NCBI GenBank assembly: GCA_934202505.1
Contig: CAKPXW010000018.1
Coordinates: 1-22,371, forward strand
Length of the DNA stretch: 22,371 nucleotides
Origin: an uncultured Bacilli bacterium
GTDB lineage: Bacteria; Bacillota_I; Bacilli_A; RFN20; CAG-631
Direction of reading: 5' to 3'
In this document: in pieces, positions 13,970 through 21,541 of the stretch
Layout: every line of letters begins with the position of its first letter
How positions within the stretch are numbered: the first letter of the stretch is position 1
The notes under the pieces: model-generated
Seen by the model: only the letters and a program-made list of their open reading frames with translations
Told to the model about the DNA's origin: nothing
Databases searched by the model: none
Program-made: the position numbers and the translations under genes

Positions 13970-15982
13970 TTAGTTTCTTATTTTTTTACTAAGTGCAAAT
14001 CCTTCTTTAAAAGCAGCCACAGTAGTTGGTTGTTTTTCAATATCAATTCGAAGAGCATTAGTAATTTTACTTCCTTGATAATCATTTGTAGAAAACCAAA
14101 CGGCGCCCTTAATATTTTTACAATAATCAGGTCGATTAGTACTTGCTAAATCATTAAACATATCTGTAATCCATTTTGCTTGCGAAGCTTCATTACGGAA
14201 TAATTTTCCAGATACTTCTCCACCAGATCCACAACCAAATTCGGAAATTATCCAAGGATATTTGTTCCAAACGGCATTATTTTTATTATAAAGATAAGTA
14301 TAGCAATCACTAAATGATGAGTAACTTGCTTCATTTTCATTGTTCATAATGTAGTAAGTTAAGCCAAGACTTTGTACATAATCATTTCCTGGGAAATAAC
14401 ACAAATCTTCTCCCCATGAAGAATAAGGACAGCTATTAGCAATTGGATTAAAAATCCAAATAGTATTATCAACTTCCAATTCTTCAAACATTCTATATAA
14501 AACTCTCCAAGATGCGGTAAATAAATCAGGATCTAATAAATTAATCATTCCACAATAACTTGTCCAGTCAGTATTCATTTCATTATTTAATCTAAATAGA
14601 ACAGGTTTACCATATTCTTTAATATTTCTTCCTAAACGGCGAAGAGCAAGATATATTTTGTTTTCATAAGATGAATAATCATATTCATTGCCATTATATC
14701 CTCTAAGAATATATAGCAATGGAGAAAGATATGAAGATGGATTTGCAGATAAATCATTATTATTATCAGTGAATTGATAAGAAAATTGCAAAACAGGTAA
14801 ATCGTTAAATCCATTTCCTCCAGCAACTTTTCTTGCAGCATCTAAAGGAAAATATTGAGGAGTACGATTATATGAAACATGCATATAAGAAGAAACAATA
14901 TTAAAATCATAATCAAATGCTTCTTCATAAGCTTCTTGGGTACCATTTGTTACTAAATCTTTACAGTTGCCAGAATAGAATGCCCAATCTGTATAATTTT
15001 GATTTTGAAGTTTTTCATAATAATTTTTTGTTTCTTCATTCCAATTTGGATTTTCTTTAACTTCCATATTTAAATATGAATTATTATTTGCTGTTCCAAT
15101 TGGAGTAATATAACTATAAGAGGAAACAATTTTATCAAAATCTTCATCTCTATTTTCTGTAGATTTCATTACTAATAAAACAAAGTTTTTAATATCATTA
15201 GTTCCACGGATTATAGCAATGTTATAAAACATTTTGCTTATCATTCCAGGATTTAAAATTTCAAGATCATATTCGATTACTGAATAACCTTTTAGAATAG
15301 ATGTATCTTCATATTTTTTAGCTCTAGTAGCTTCAAGTCCATTATCAAGATACCATCCTTCAGCTTCAAGATATTCGATTATCCATTCATCACGATATGT
15401 TTTCCAATTATTATATGGATTTGAAGATTCACTTGAAATAGTAAGAGTAGACGTTTCATTATATAACTTACTTCTATATGCTCCTAATGAAAAATCAGTT
15501 TCTAGTCTAGTTTCAGTTGGGATTGAAAAGGCATATCCATCTGCTACACTTACAAATCTTGCTTCATTATATGTATAGTAAACAAGTTTTACATCATCAC
15601 TATCTGTAGTTTCTGTAGGAAGTGTGACTTTTTTATTGTTTTTGTATGCTTCTACATATTTTACAGTTTCAGGTGTAATTGTACTTGTTTGATATTCTCC
15701 ATCAAAATAATCTTTAGCAGTGGGATCATTTAATGTTTTTAAATCAACACAATTGTCATAGTTTTCATCATAAATGTTTACTTTATCTTTTATAGGATCA
15801 GATGAAGAAGATTCTTCACTACTACTTGAACTACTAGATTCCTGAACATTGCTACTTGATTGTTCTGGTATATTGGAACTTGTTTGCTCACTAGAAGTAG
15901 TATTACTTTCACTATCTTTATTATTGTTACAAGAAATCATAGATAATGATAGCAAACTTGCTAATAAAATTTCTTTTTTCAT
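13970..15982 (-). CDS. Secreted lipoprotein with GH26-like (clan A) glycosidase domain
   Basis: The 670-residue product begins with a lipoprotein signal peptide (MKKEILLASLLSLSMISC, lipid Cys at residue 18), then a Ser/Glu/Asn-rich linker to about residue 65. Residues about 70-290 form a domain I cannot name, ending DEDFDKIVSSYSYI as in many surface lipoproteins. Residues about 315-670 look like a clan-A (beta/alpha)8 hydrolase, closest in feel to GH26 mannanases: FRLNNEMNTDW offers acid/base Glu468, and WIISEFGCGSG offers nucleophile Glu581, 113 residues later, a normal spacing. WIFNP and GAVWFS fit barrel strands. GH26 enzymes cut beta-mannan or mixed-linkage glucans; the substrate here is not predictable. 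GGAGG lies 10 bases before the ATG, and the gene is a single unit with its own promoter and terminator. Confidence 0.8.
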   Translation of the reverse strand: MKKEILLASLLSLSMISCNNNKDSESNTTSSEQTSSNIPEQSSSNVQESSSSSSSEESSSSDPIKDKVNIYDENYDNCVDLKTLNDPTAKDYFDGEYQTSTITPETVKYVEAYKNNKKVTLPTETTDSDDVKLVYYTYNEARFVSVADGYAFSIPTETRLETDFSLGAYRSKLYNETSTLTISSESSNPYNNWKTYRDEWIIEYLEAEGWYLDNGLEATRAKKYEDTSILKGYSVIEYDLEILNPGMISKMFYNIAIIRGTNDIKNFVLLVMKSTENRDEDFDKIVSSYSYITPIGTANNNSYLNMEVKENPNWNEETKNYYEKLQNQNYTDWAFYSGNCKDLVTNGTQEAYEEAFDYDFNIVSSYMHVSYNRTPQYFPLDAARKVAGGNGFNDLPVLQFSYQFTDNNNDLSANPSSYLSPLLYILRGYNGNEYDYSSYENKIYLALRRLGRNIKEYGKPVLFRLNNEMNTDWTSYCGMINLLDPDLFTASWRVLYRMFEELEVDNTIWIFNPIANSCPYSSWGEDLCYFPGNDYVQSLGLTYYIMNNENEASYSSFSDCYTYLYNKNNAVWNKYPWIISEFGCGSGGEVSGKLFRNEASQAKWITDMFNDLASTNRPDYCKNIKGAVWFSTNDYQGSKITNALRIDIEKQPTTVAAFKEGFALSKKIRN

Positions 15983-16004
15983 AAAGTTAATTCCTCCAAA
16001 AAAT

Positions 16005-16013
16005 AGTATAACA
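16005..16013 (-). promoter_or_regulatory. Extended -10 promoter of the lipoprotein gene
   Basis: On the minus strand TGTTATACT (16013-16005) gives TG plus a TATACT -10 box. TTTAAC, 16 bases upstream, is a weak -35. The Shine-Dalgarno GGAGG follows shortly after. Confidence 0.55.
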
Positions 16014-16108
16014 TAAAATGTTATTGGTTAAATAAAATCATAAAAAAATGGCAATACATTGTATAAATAGAACACTTAATTCATATTATTAACTAGGCTA
16101 GTGATAAG

Positions 16109-17083
16109 ATGAGAAAAATTAAAATTGGAATTGTTGGTGCTACAGGGCTTGTTGGCAGAACGATGTTAAAACTTTTAGATGAATATCAAATTGAATATGA
16201 TGAACTTCGACTTTTTGCTTCTTTAAAAAGTTCAGGTAAAGTTTTACATTACAAAAATAGTGATTATATTATTCATGAAATAGATGATGATGGTTTTAAA
16301 GGCCTTGACTATGTCTTATTTGCCACACCAGAAGAAGTTTCAAAATTATATGTACCATACGCCTTAAAAGAAAAAGCAATAGTTATAGACAATTCTAGTG
16401 CTTTTAGAAAAAAGAATGAAATTCCTTTAATTATCCCTGAAATTAATATTGAAAAAGCATATAATCAAAGACTGATTTCTAATCCCAATTGTTCAACAAT
16501 TCAATGTTGTGTGGCACTTAATCCTTTAAAGAAATATGGTATAAAAAGCATCATTTATAATACATATCAATCTGTATCAGGAGCAGGTCATAAAGGCATT
16601 AATGATTTAGCAAGATGCAGAAAAGGATTAATGCCTTTATATTTTAAATTAGATGTAGCATGTACTTGTATTCCACTTATTGGTAGCCTTCTTGATAATA
16701 ATTTTTCTACTGAGGAAGAAAAAATGATTTTTGAAACGAAAAAAATCTTAAGCCTTAGTGAAAAAGTACACATTGTTTCAACATGTGTGAGAGTACCTAT
16801 TATGTTTGGCCATGGAGTATCAGTGATGGTATCTTTTGAAAAAGAATTTTCTATTGAACAAATTAAAGAAGATTTAAAAGATGCACCAGGTGTTGTTTTG
16901 TGTGAAAATGCTTTGCCATCTTCAGTTTTAGCTACATTAAATGACTATGTGTATGTAGGAAGAATAAGAAAAGATAAAGAAAGTAATAGTCTATTATTTT
17001 ACTGTGTAGCAGATAATATTAGAAAAGGTGCTGCAAGTAATGCAGTTGAAACATTAAAAATGCTATTAGAAAGGGAATGTTAA
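16109..17083 (+). CDS. asd: Aspartate-semialdehyde dehydrogenase
   Basis: This NADPH-dependent enzyme (EC 1.2.1.11) reduces aspartyl phosphate to aspartate semialdehyde, the branch point to diaminopimelate/lysine, threonine and methionine. The 324 residues show the Rossmann start GIVGATGLVGRTML, FATPEEVSK, the active-site SNPNCST (Cys128), SGAGHKGI, and STCVRVPIMFGHGVSVMVS with the acid/base His235. The length is at the short end for the family. Only a weak Shine-Dalgarno is seen. An unknown gene starts 4 bp after its stop, and the lysine-riboswitch transporter comes next. This places two lysine-related functions side by side, although asd itself is upstream of the riboswitch. No other gene of the pathway lies in the window. 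Confidence 0.95.
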   Translation: MRKIKIGIVGATGLVGRTMLKLLDEYQIEYDELRLFASLKSSGKVLHYKNSDYIIHEIDDDGFKGLDYVLFATPEEVSKLYVPYALKEKAIVIDNSSAFRKKNEIPLIIPEINIEKAYNQRLISNPNCSTIQCCVALNPLKKYGIKSIIYNTYQSVSGAGHKGINDLARCRKGLMPLYFKLDVACTCIPLIGSLLDNNFSTEEEKMIFETKKILSLSEKVHIVSTCVRVPIMFGHGVSVMVSFEKEFSIEQIKEDLKDAPGVVLCENALPSSVLATLNDYVYVGRIRKDKESNSLLFYCVADNIRKGAASNAVETLKMLLEREC

Positions 17084-17087
17084 TAAA

Positions 17088-17483
17088 ATGAGTGAAAAGG
17101 AAATTTCTAAAAAAATTAAAAGTAATGTTGTGAAAGGTTATCAAATTGCTAATAATTTTTTTCAAGACAAATTAAAGAAAATAAAGATAGGTTCATGCTT
17201 TTTTATCAATTCAAGAAATTATACATTTACTTATGATAATCAAGAAAAACTATTAACAGGTATTTATGATGAAAAAATATCTTCTTTATTTATTAAAGAT
17301 AGCGAAAACAATAAAAAAATAGTTAGTCTTTTAAAAGAAAATACTATTTTAAAAGATATGAAGAAAGAAACAAACTTGAAAGTGGTTTCTGTTGAAAATC
17401 AAAAAGTTGATTATGAAATTGAATGTAAAGGTAAGAAAGAAAAAGTTAGATGTTATAAGATAGTAACAAGTATTATTAAATAA
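17088..17483 (+). CDS. Hypothetical protein, 131 residues
   Basis: I do not recognise this family. The protein is very Lys-rich, probably cytoplasmic, with no signal peptide or membrane helix. It begins with a charged helix (SEKEISKKIKSNVVKGYQIA), then alternates short hydrophobic strands (GSCFFINSRNYTFTYDNQ; SLFIKD; LKVVSVENQKVDYEIECKGK), suggesting a small alpha+beta fold. The ATG lies 4 bases after the asd stop, with AAAGGG 12 bases before it, so it is co-transcribed with asd and ends just before the lysine-leader promoter. The link to asd may be functional or only positional. Confidence 0.7.
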   Translation: MSEKEISKKIKSNVVKGYQIANNFFQDKLKKIKIGSCFFINSRNYTFTYDNQEKLLTGIYDEKISSLFIKDSENNKKIVSLLKENTILKDMKKETNLKVVSVENQKVDYEIECKGKKEKVRCYKIVTSIIK

Positions 17484-17488
17484 AAAAC

Positions 17489-17517
17489 TTGAAATTAAAA
17501 AAAAGATATTGTATAAT
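17489..17517 (+). promoter_or_regulatory. Promoter of the lysine transporter operon
   Basis: TTGAAA (17489-17494) and TATAAT (17512-17517) are spaced by 17 bases. The transcript should start near 17524, just before the riboswitch P1 helix. Confidence 0.85.
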
Positions 17518-17529
17518 AACCCCCGTAAA

Positions 17530-17690
17530 AGATTGAATAGAGGCGCAACATAAATTAGTAATTGTTGGAGAAGGCATTCTAAGATAACAATGAAAGGTAA
17601 GGTTGCCGAAACGTCATAAAGGCATTTATGATAGTTGGGATGCAATAGAATATATTGCATACTCCTACATTCTTGTAGAGGAGCTATTAA
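17530..17690 (+). promoter_or_regulatory. Lysine riboswitch (L-box) aptamer
   Basis: L-box landmarks appear in order: ATAGAGGCGCAAC, then TTAGTA, GGAGAAGGC, TGAAAGGTAAGGTTGCCGAA, GTTGGGATGC, and finally TGTAGAGGAGCTATT. P1 is AATAG/CTATT (17536-17540, 17684-17688). One arm is a perfect ATGCAATA/TATTGCAT helix (17640-17647, 17653-17660). This is the known lysine-binding leader. Its place upstream of an amino-acid ABC importer makes lysine the likely transported substrate, with expression falling when lysine is abundant. Confidence 0.93.
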
Positions 17691-17742
17691 TGAACATATC
17701 TTTCATAGTTATGGTTGCATTAATAGATGCAATCTTTTTATT
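17684..17742 (+). terminator. Attenuator of the lysine riboswitch
   Basis: GGTTGCAT (17713-17720) pairs with ATGCAATC (17727-17734, one wobble) and is followed by TTTTTATT, an intrinsic terminator. The competing antiterminator is exact: CTATTAATG (17684-17692), which includes the 3' strand of P1, pairs over 9 bp with CATTAATAG (17718-17726), the terminator's 5' arm end and loop. Lysine should stabilise P1 and free the terminator. Confidence 0.85.
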
Positions 17743-17765
17743 TACTATGAAAGGAAAGAAAAAAA

Positions 17766-18590
17766 ATGAAAAAATTATTAACACTACTTTTTGTTGCTAC
17801 TGCTTTAACATCTTGCAATAATGCAACAGTCGATCCACTTGAAGATGGAGTTTTAACTATTGGCCTTGAATGCGCATATTCACCATTTAATTACACAGAA
17901 TATCAAGCAAATGATAATAATGTTTTAATAAAAGGAACTTCTAGTGATTATTGTGGAGGATATGATATCCTAATTGCTAAAGAACTATGCAAAGAACTAA
18001 ATGTAAAACTTGAAGTTGTAAGATGTAAATGGGAAGGATTAATTCCATCATTACAATCAGGAACAATAGATGCCATTATTGCTGGTATGACAGATACTGC
18101 TGAAAGAAGAAATAGTATTGATTTTACAAACGAATATTATTCTTCACAATTAGTTATTGTTTGTAAGAATAATGAAAAAAATAATACACTTACATCAATA
18201 GAACAATTTGCTAATATGAAATTTATTGCTCAAGCAGGAACAATTCAAGCAGATTTAATTGATTCTTTAGCTGATAGTGAAAGTGATAATTATGCAGGAA
18301 TTATTGCAGGAACCCATACTAATACTTATCCAGATGCTTTTTTAGCTTTACAAAATAATACAGTTGATTGCGTTGTTGCAGAAAAACCTGTAGCTAATAC
18401 TTATCTTGCTAATAATAATGGCTATATTGCTATAACTTTGGAAGGCAATGATGATTTTGTGGTATCTGTAAGTATTGGAATTAGTAAAAAAGTTGATAGT
18501 TCTTATAAAGACAAATTAAATGCAGCATTAGAAACAATATCTACTGAAAAACGTCAAGAATTAATGAATTTAGTTACTGAAGGAAAGTAA
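17766..18590 (+). CDS. Lysine (basic amino acid) ABC transporter, substrate-binding lipoprotein
   Basis: The 274-residue family-3 solute-binding protein carries a lipoprotein signal (MKKLLTLLFVATALTSC, Cys17), so it is anchored on the outer face of the membrane. Family marks are LTIGLECAYSPFNYTEY, the clamp segment GGYDILIAKELCKEL, WEGLIPSLQSGTIDAIIAGM, TAERRNSIDFTNEYY and DAFLALQNNTVDCVVAE. ATG 17766 follows AAAGGAAAG. It is the first gene after the lysine riboswitch, which supports lysine as ligand; the protein sequence alone would only say polar amino acid. The permease gene starts 2 bases after its stop. Confidence 0.93.
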   Translation: MKKLLTLLFVATALTSCNNATVDPLEDGVLTIGLECAYSPFNYTEYQANDNNVLIKGTSSDYCGGYDILIAKELCKELNVKLEVVRCKWEGLIPSLQSGTIDAIIAGMTDTAERRNSIDFTNEYYSSQLVIVCKNNEKNNTLTSIEQFANMKFIAQAGTIQADLIDSLADSESDNYAGIIAGTHTNTYPDAFLALQNNTVDCVVAEKPVANTYLANNNGYIAITLEGNDDFVVSVSIGISKKVDSSYKDKLNAALETISTEKRQELMNLVTEGK

Positions 18591-18592
18591 AA

Positions 18593-19399
18593 ATGAATAT
18601 ATTATTAGTAAATAAAATTCCTACGACTTTACCAGAAGGATTTTTTAAACAAGTTTGGTTTTTTATAAGATATTATTACGCTGAGTTTTTAAAAGGCGCT
18701 GGAATTACCCTTATAATTTCTTTAGTAGGAACTATAATGGGCTTCCTTTTAGGTATTATTCTTGCTTTATGTAGAAAACTTGATTATGAAAATAATAAAA
18801 ATAAATTCACATTTATTTTAAAAAAGATATTAAGTGGTTTTGCTTATTGCTATATAGAATTTTTTAGAGGAACTCCCATGATGGTTCAAGCAATTTGTAT
18901 TTTCTATGGAATTTCCTATATAACTGGAAGTAGTATTCCAACATTAATTGCAGGATTTTTAATCGTATCATTAAATACTGCAGCTTATATGGCAGAAATA
19001 ATTCGTTCAGGATTAAATGCAATTGATAAAGGGCAAATAGAAGCAGCAAGATCATTAGGACTTGGTTATTTTCAAACGATGTTTCATGTAATATTGCCAC
19101 AAGCTGTAAAAAATGTTATTCCTGCTATTGGCAATGAATTGGTTGTAAATATTAAAGATACTTCTGTTTTAAGTGTTATTATGGTAACAGATTTATTTTA
19201 TAAAGCAAATCTTATTTCTTTAAGATGGTATAATCAATTTCCAATTTATTTTATTGTTTGTATTTTCTATTTAATAATGACAGTATCATTAACAAGAATT
19301 CTTCATTTTATCGAAAAGAAAATGAATGTTGTAAGTAAAATAACAAGTCCTACAAGTATAACAAATGTAGAAGCTTTATCTTTAGACAAAGGAGAATAA
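18593..19399 (+). CDS. Lysine (basic amino acid) ABC transporter, permease
   Basis: A HisM/GlnP-type inner-membrane permease of 268 residues with about five helices. It contains the EAA loop that contacts the ATPase (IEAARSLGLGYFQTMFHVIL, then PQAVKNVIPA), the family segment YCYIEFFRGTPMMVQ, and AYMAEIIRSGLNAI. AAGGAAAG, overlapping the end of the binding-protein gene, is its Shine-Dalgarno. A single permease gene implies a homodimeric channel. Confidence 0.95.
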   Translation: MNILLVNKIPTTLPEGFFKQVWFFIRYYYAEFLKGAGITLIISLVGTIMGFLLGIILALCRKLDYENNKNKFTFILKKILSGFAYCYIEFFRGTPMMVQAICIFYGISYITGSSIPTLIAGFLIVSLNTAAYMAEIIRSGLNAIDKGQIEAARSLGLGYFQTMFHVILPQAVKNVIPAIGNELVVNIKDTSVLSVIMVTDLFYKANLISLRWYNQFPIYFIVCIFYLIMTVSLTRILHFIEKKMNVVSKITSPTSITNVEALSLDKGE

Positions 19400-19400
19400 T

Positions 19401-20123
19401 ATGGGACTTATTGAAATTAAAAATATTAGTAAAAGCTTTGATAATTTGGAAGTTTTAAAAGATATTTCATTAGAAATTAATAAAGGTGAAGTAATTACAA
19501 TTATTGGCTCTTCTGGATCTGGAAAATCTACACTACTTCGTTGCATTAATGAACTTGAAAAAATAACTAGTGGAGAAATTCTTTTCCACGATAAATCGAT
19601 ATATTCTTATAATGTTGATAAACTTAGAATTAAAATAGGAATGGTTTTTCAATCATTTAATTTATTTAACAATAAAAATGTTTTAGATAATTGTACATTA
19701 GCTCCAATAAAGGTATTAAACAAAAATAAAAAAGAAGCAGAAGAAATGGCCCATTTTTTCTTAAAAAAAGTTGGAATGGATGATTTCGCATTAGCAAAAG
19801 TAACATCTCTATCTGGAGGACAAAAACAAAGAGTGGCTATTGCTAGAGCACTTTGTATGAATCCTGAAGTTTTACTATTTGATGAACCTACAAGTGCATT
19901 AGATCCTGAAATGGTAGGTGAAGTATTAGATGTTATGAAATCTCTTGCAAAAGAGGGCACTACAATGATTGTTGTTACCCATGAAATGACCTTTGCTAAA
20001 GAAGCTTCATCTAGAGTTATTTTTATGGATAAAGGATATATTGTAGAACAAGGATTACCAAATGATATATTTACTAATCCAAAACAACCAAGAACTAAGG
20101 AATTCTTAAAAAGGTTTTTATAA
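19401..20123 (+). CDS. Lysine (basic amino acid) ABC transporter, ATPase
   Basis: A 240-residue GlnQ/HisP-type ATPase, the usual length. It shows Walker A GSSGSGKST (about 35-43), Q-loop VFQSFNLFNNKN, signature LSGGQKQRVAIARAL, Walker B VLLFDEPTSALDPEM and H-loop VTHEM. It starts one base after the permease stop, behind AAAGGAG, and completes the three-gene importer. No terminator is evident directly after it; the small membrane-protein gene follows within 60 bases. Confidence 0.95.
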   Translation: MGLIEIKNISKSFDNLEVLKDISLEINKGEVITIIGSSGSGKSTLLRCINELEKITSGEILFHDKSIYSYNVDKLRIKIGMVFQSFNLFNNKNVLDNCTLAPIKVLNKNKKEAEEMAHFFLKKVGMDDFALAKVTSLSGGQKQRVAIARALCMNPEVLLFDEPTSALDPEMVGEVLDVMKSLAKEGTTMIVVTHEMTFAKEASSRVIFMDKGYIVEQGLPNDIFTNPKQPRTKEFLKRFL

Positions 20124-20180
20124 ACTATTGCTTTAAAAGGTAAAAAGTGTTAACATAAAAAATAGAAATGAGGATTTGTT

Positions 20181-20402
20181 ATGAACAATATAGTTTTTTG
20201 GACAACAAATAACGAAGGAATACCAACAGGTGGAAGCACTTCAAAAGTATTACCTGTATGGCTATTAATATTATTAGCGGTTTTGATTTTTGCTTTAATT
20301 ACTGTAGTTTCTTACTTTATATTACTTCATTTTGACAAAAAGAAACATCCAGAAAATTATCAAAATAATAAAGACATTCAAATTGAAAAAAAAGATAATT
20401 AA
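20181..20402 (+). CDS. Small single-span membrane protein, unknown function
   Basis: The 73-residue protein has a polar N-terminus (NNIVFWTTNNEGIPTGGS), one strong membrane helix (about residues 27-49, PVWLLILLAVLIFALITVVS continuing YFILL) and a Lys-rich tail (HFDKKKHPENYQNN, ending EKKDN). The charge distribution favours the tail inside the cell. GAGG lies 8 bases before the ATG. It is 57 bp after the ATPase gene and ends inside the stem of a perfect terminator, so it is probably the last gene of the lysine transporter transcript. I recognise no family. Confidence 0.65.
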   Translation: MNNIVFWTTNNEGIPTGGSTSKVLPVWLLILLAVLIFALITVVSYFILLHFDKKKHPENYQNNKDIQIEKKDN

Positions 20403-20430
20403 GTTTATGAGAAATCATAAACTTTTTTTT
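20401..20430 (+). terminator. Intrinsic terminator after the lysine operon
   Basis: AAGTTTATG (20401-20409) and CATAAACTT (20416-20424) form a perfect 9-bp stem followed by six further Ts. The stem's first bases are the stop codon of the small membrane protein. Confidence 0.92.
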
Positions 20431-20476
20431 CAAAATGTATTATAATATTTATGACCTTAATGGGAGGAAAATAAAT

Positions 20477-21202
20477 ATGAAAGTGAAAGTATTAGAAAAA
20501 GAACAAATTAATAAAGAAATCGCCGACTTATATGTAAGTACAGTTAAAGCTAATCCTAAATGTGTATTAGGTTTTGCAACAGGATCATCACCTTTAGGAG
20601 TATATGCTAATATTATTAAAGCTTATGAAAATAAGGAAGTATCTTTTAAAGATGTAACATCTTTTAACCTTGATGAATATGTTGGATTAGATGGTACTCA
20701 TGATCAATCATATCGTTATTTTATGAATCATAATTTATTTGATCATATTGATATTAAAAAGGAAAATACACATGTTCCTTCAGGAACTGGTGATTATGAA
20801 ACAAAAGCTAAAGAATATGATGGATTAATTGCTGCTGCTGGTGGAATTGATTTACAAATTTTAGGTATTGGTTCTGATGGACATATTGCTTTTAACGAAC
20901 CAGGAACTCCACTTGATTCTTTAACTCATGTAGCTGTTTTAGCCAAATCTACAATTGTTGATAATTCTCGTTTCTTTAAATCAATTGATGAAGTTCCTAC
21001 AAAAGCAGTTACAATGGGATTACAATCAATTATGAATGCTAAGAAAATTGTTTTAATTGCAACTGGTAAAAATAAAGCCATGGCTGTTAAAGGCTTAATT
21101 GAAGGAAAAGTATGTGAAGATTTACCATGCAGTGTTTTACAAAATCATAAAGATGTAACAATTTATCTTGATAAAGATGCTGCATCATTACTTAACAAAT
21201 AA
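20477..21202 (+). CDS. nagB: Glucosamine-6-phosphate deaminase
   Basis: This cytoplasmic enzyme (EC 3.5.99.6) converts glucosamine 6-phosphate to fructose 6-phosphate and ammonia, feeding amino sugars into glycolysis. The 241 residues show LGFATGSSPLGVY (phosphate loop), TSFNLDEYVGL (Asp66), and GIGSDGHIAFNEPGTPLDS (Asp134, His136, Glu141), matching the known catalytic set. Length fits the short Gram-positive form, which lacks the E. coli allosteric tail. ATG 20477 follows GGGAGG by 9 bases; the upstream in-frame ATG at 20435 lies ahead of the TATAAT at 20441 and is rejected. No nagA or sugar phosphotransferase gene is in view. Its stop overlaps the next gene's start by one base. Confidence 0.95.
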   Translation: MKVKVLEKEQINKEIADLYVSTVKANPKCVLGFATGSSPLGVYANIIKAYENKEVSFKDVTSFNLDEYVGLDGTHDQSYRYFMNHNLFDHIDIKKENTHVPSGTGDYETKAKEYDGLIAAAGGIDLQILGIGSDGHIAFNEPGTPLDSLTHVAVLAKSTIVDNSRFFKSIDEVPTKAVTMGLQSIMNAKKIVLIATGKNKAMAVKGLIEGKVCEDLPCSVLQNHKDVTIYLDKDAASLLNK

Positions 21203-21540
21203 TGATGAAAGATACTTGTTTTATATGTCATGGCCCTGCCACACTAGAAGATAATCTTTTACTTGTAAAGTGCAAATGCAATAAGTGTGGAAGTTTTGCT
21301 TATGAAAAAAATTTTGTTACTGCTTATGAATATTATGTAAGTTCATTTTCATCAGATAATGCTTTAAAAATAAAAAAACAAATGCAAAAAGAAATCAAAA
21401 AAGGCAATATTTGTTTTGTTGATGATTATGAAACATCAATAGTTAAAGAATATACTTTATTAGAATTTATCGACATTTTAAATAAAGTAGGACTTGACCT
21501 TGCTCATACAAATACAATTGATTCAAATTGGAAAGACTAA
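21202..21540 (+). CDS. Small protein with zinc-ribbon-like cysteines
   Basis: The 112-residue protein starts at ATG 21202, sharing one base with the nagB stop (a second ATG follows at 21205). Near its N-terminus are CFICHGPA and, about 16 residues on, KCKCNKCGSFAYE: two CxxC-type pairs that look like a zinc ribbon. The remainder is probably helical (ALKIKKQMQKEIKKGN) and ends with LEFIDILNKVGLDLAHT. I do not recognise a named family. Tight coupling between nagB and a HAD phosphatase suggests a shared transcript; a regulatory or nucleic-acid-binding role is a guess from the cysteines only. Confidence 0.75.
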   Translation: MMKDTCFICHGPATLEDNLLLVKCKCNKCGSFAYEKNFVTAYEYYVSSFSSDNALKIKKQMQKEIKKGNICFVDDYETSIVKEYTLLEFIDILNKVGLDLAHTNTIDSNWKD

Positions 21541-21541
21541 A

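Noticed and set aside
17603..17821. Rightward open frame of 72 codons across the lysine leader
   Set aside because: It lies on the riboswitch aptamer and terminator and runs into the binding-protein gene; composition follows the RNA structure, not a protein.
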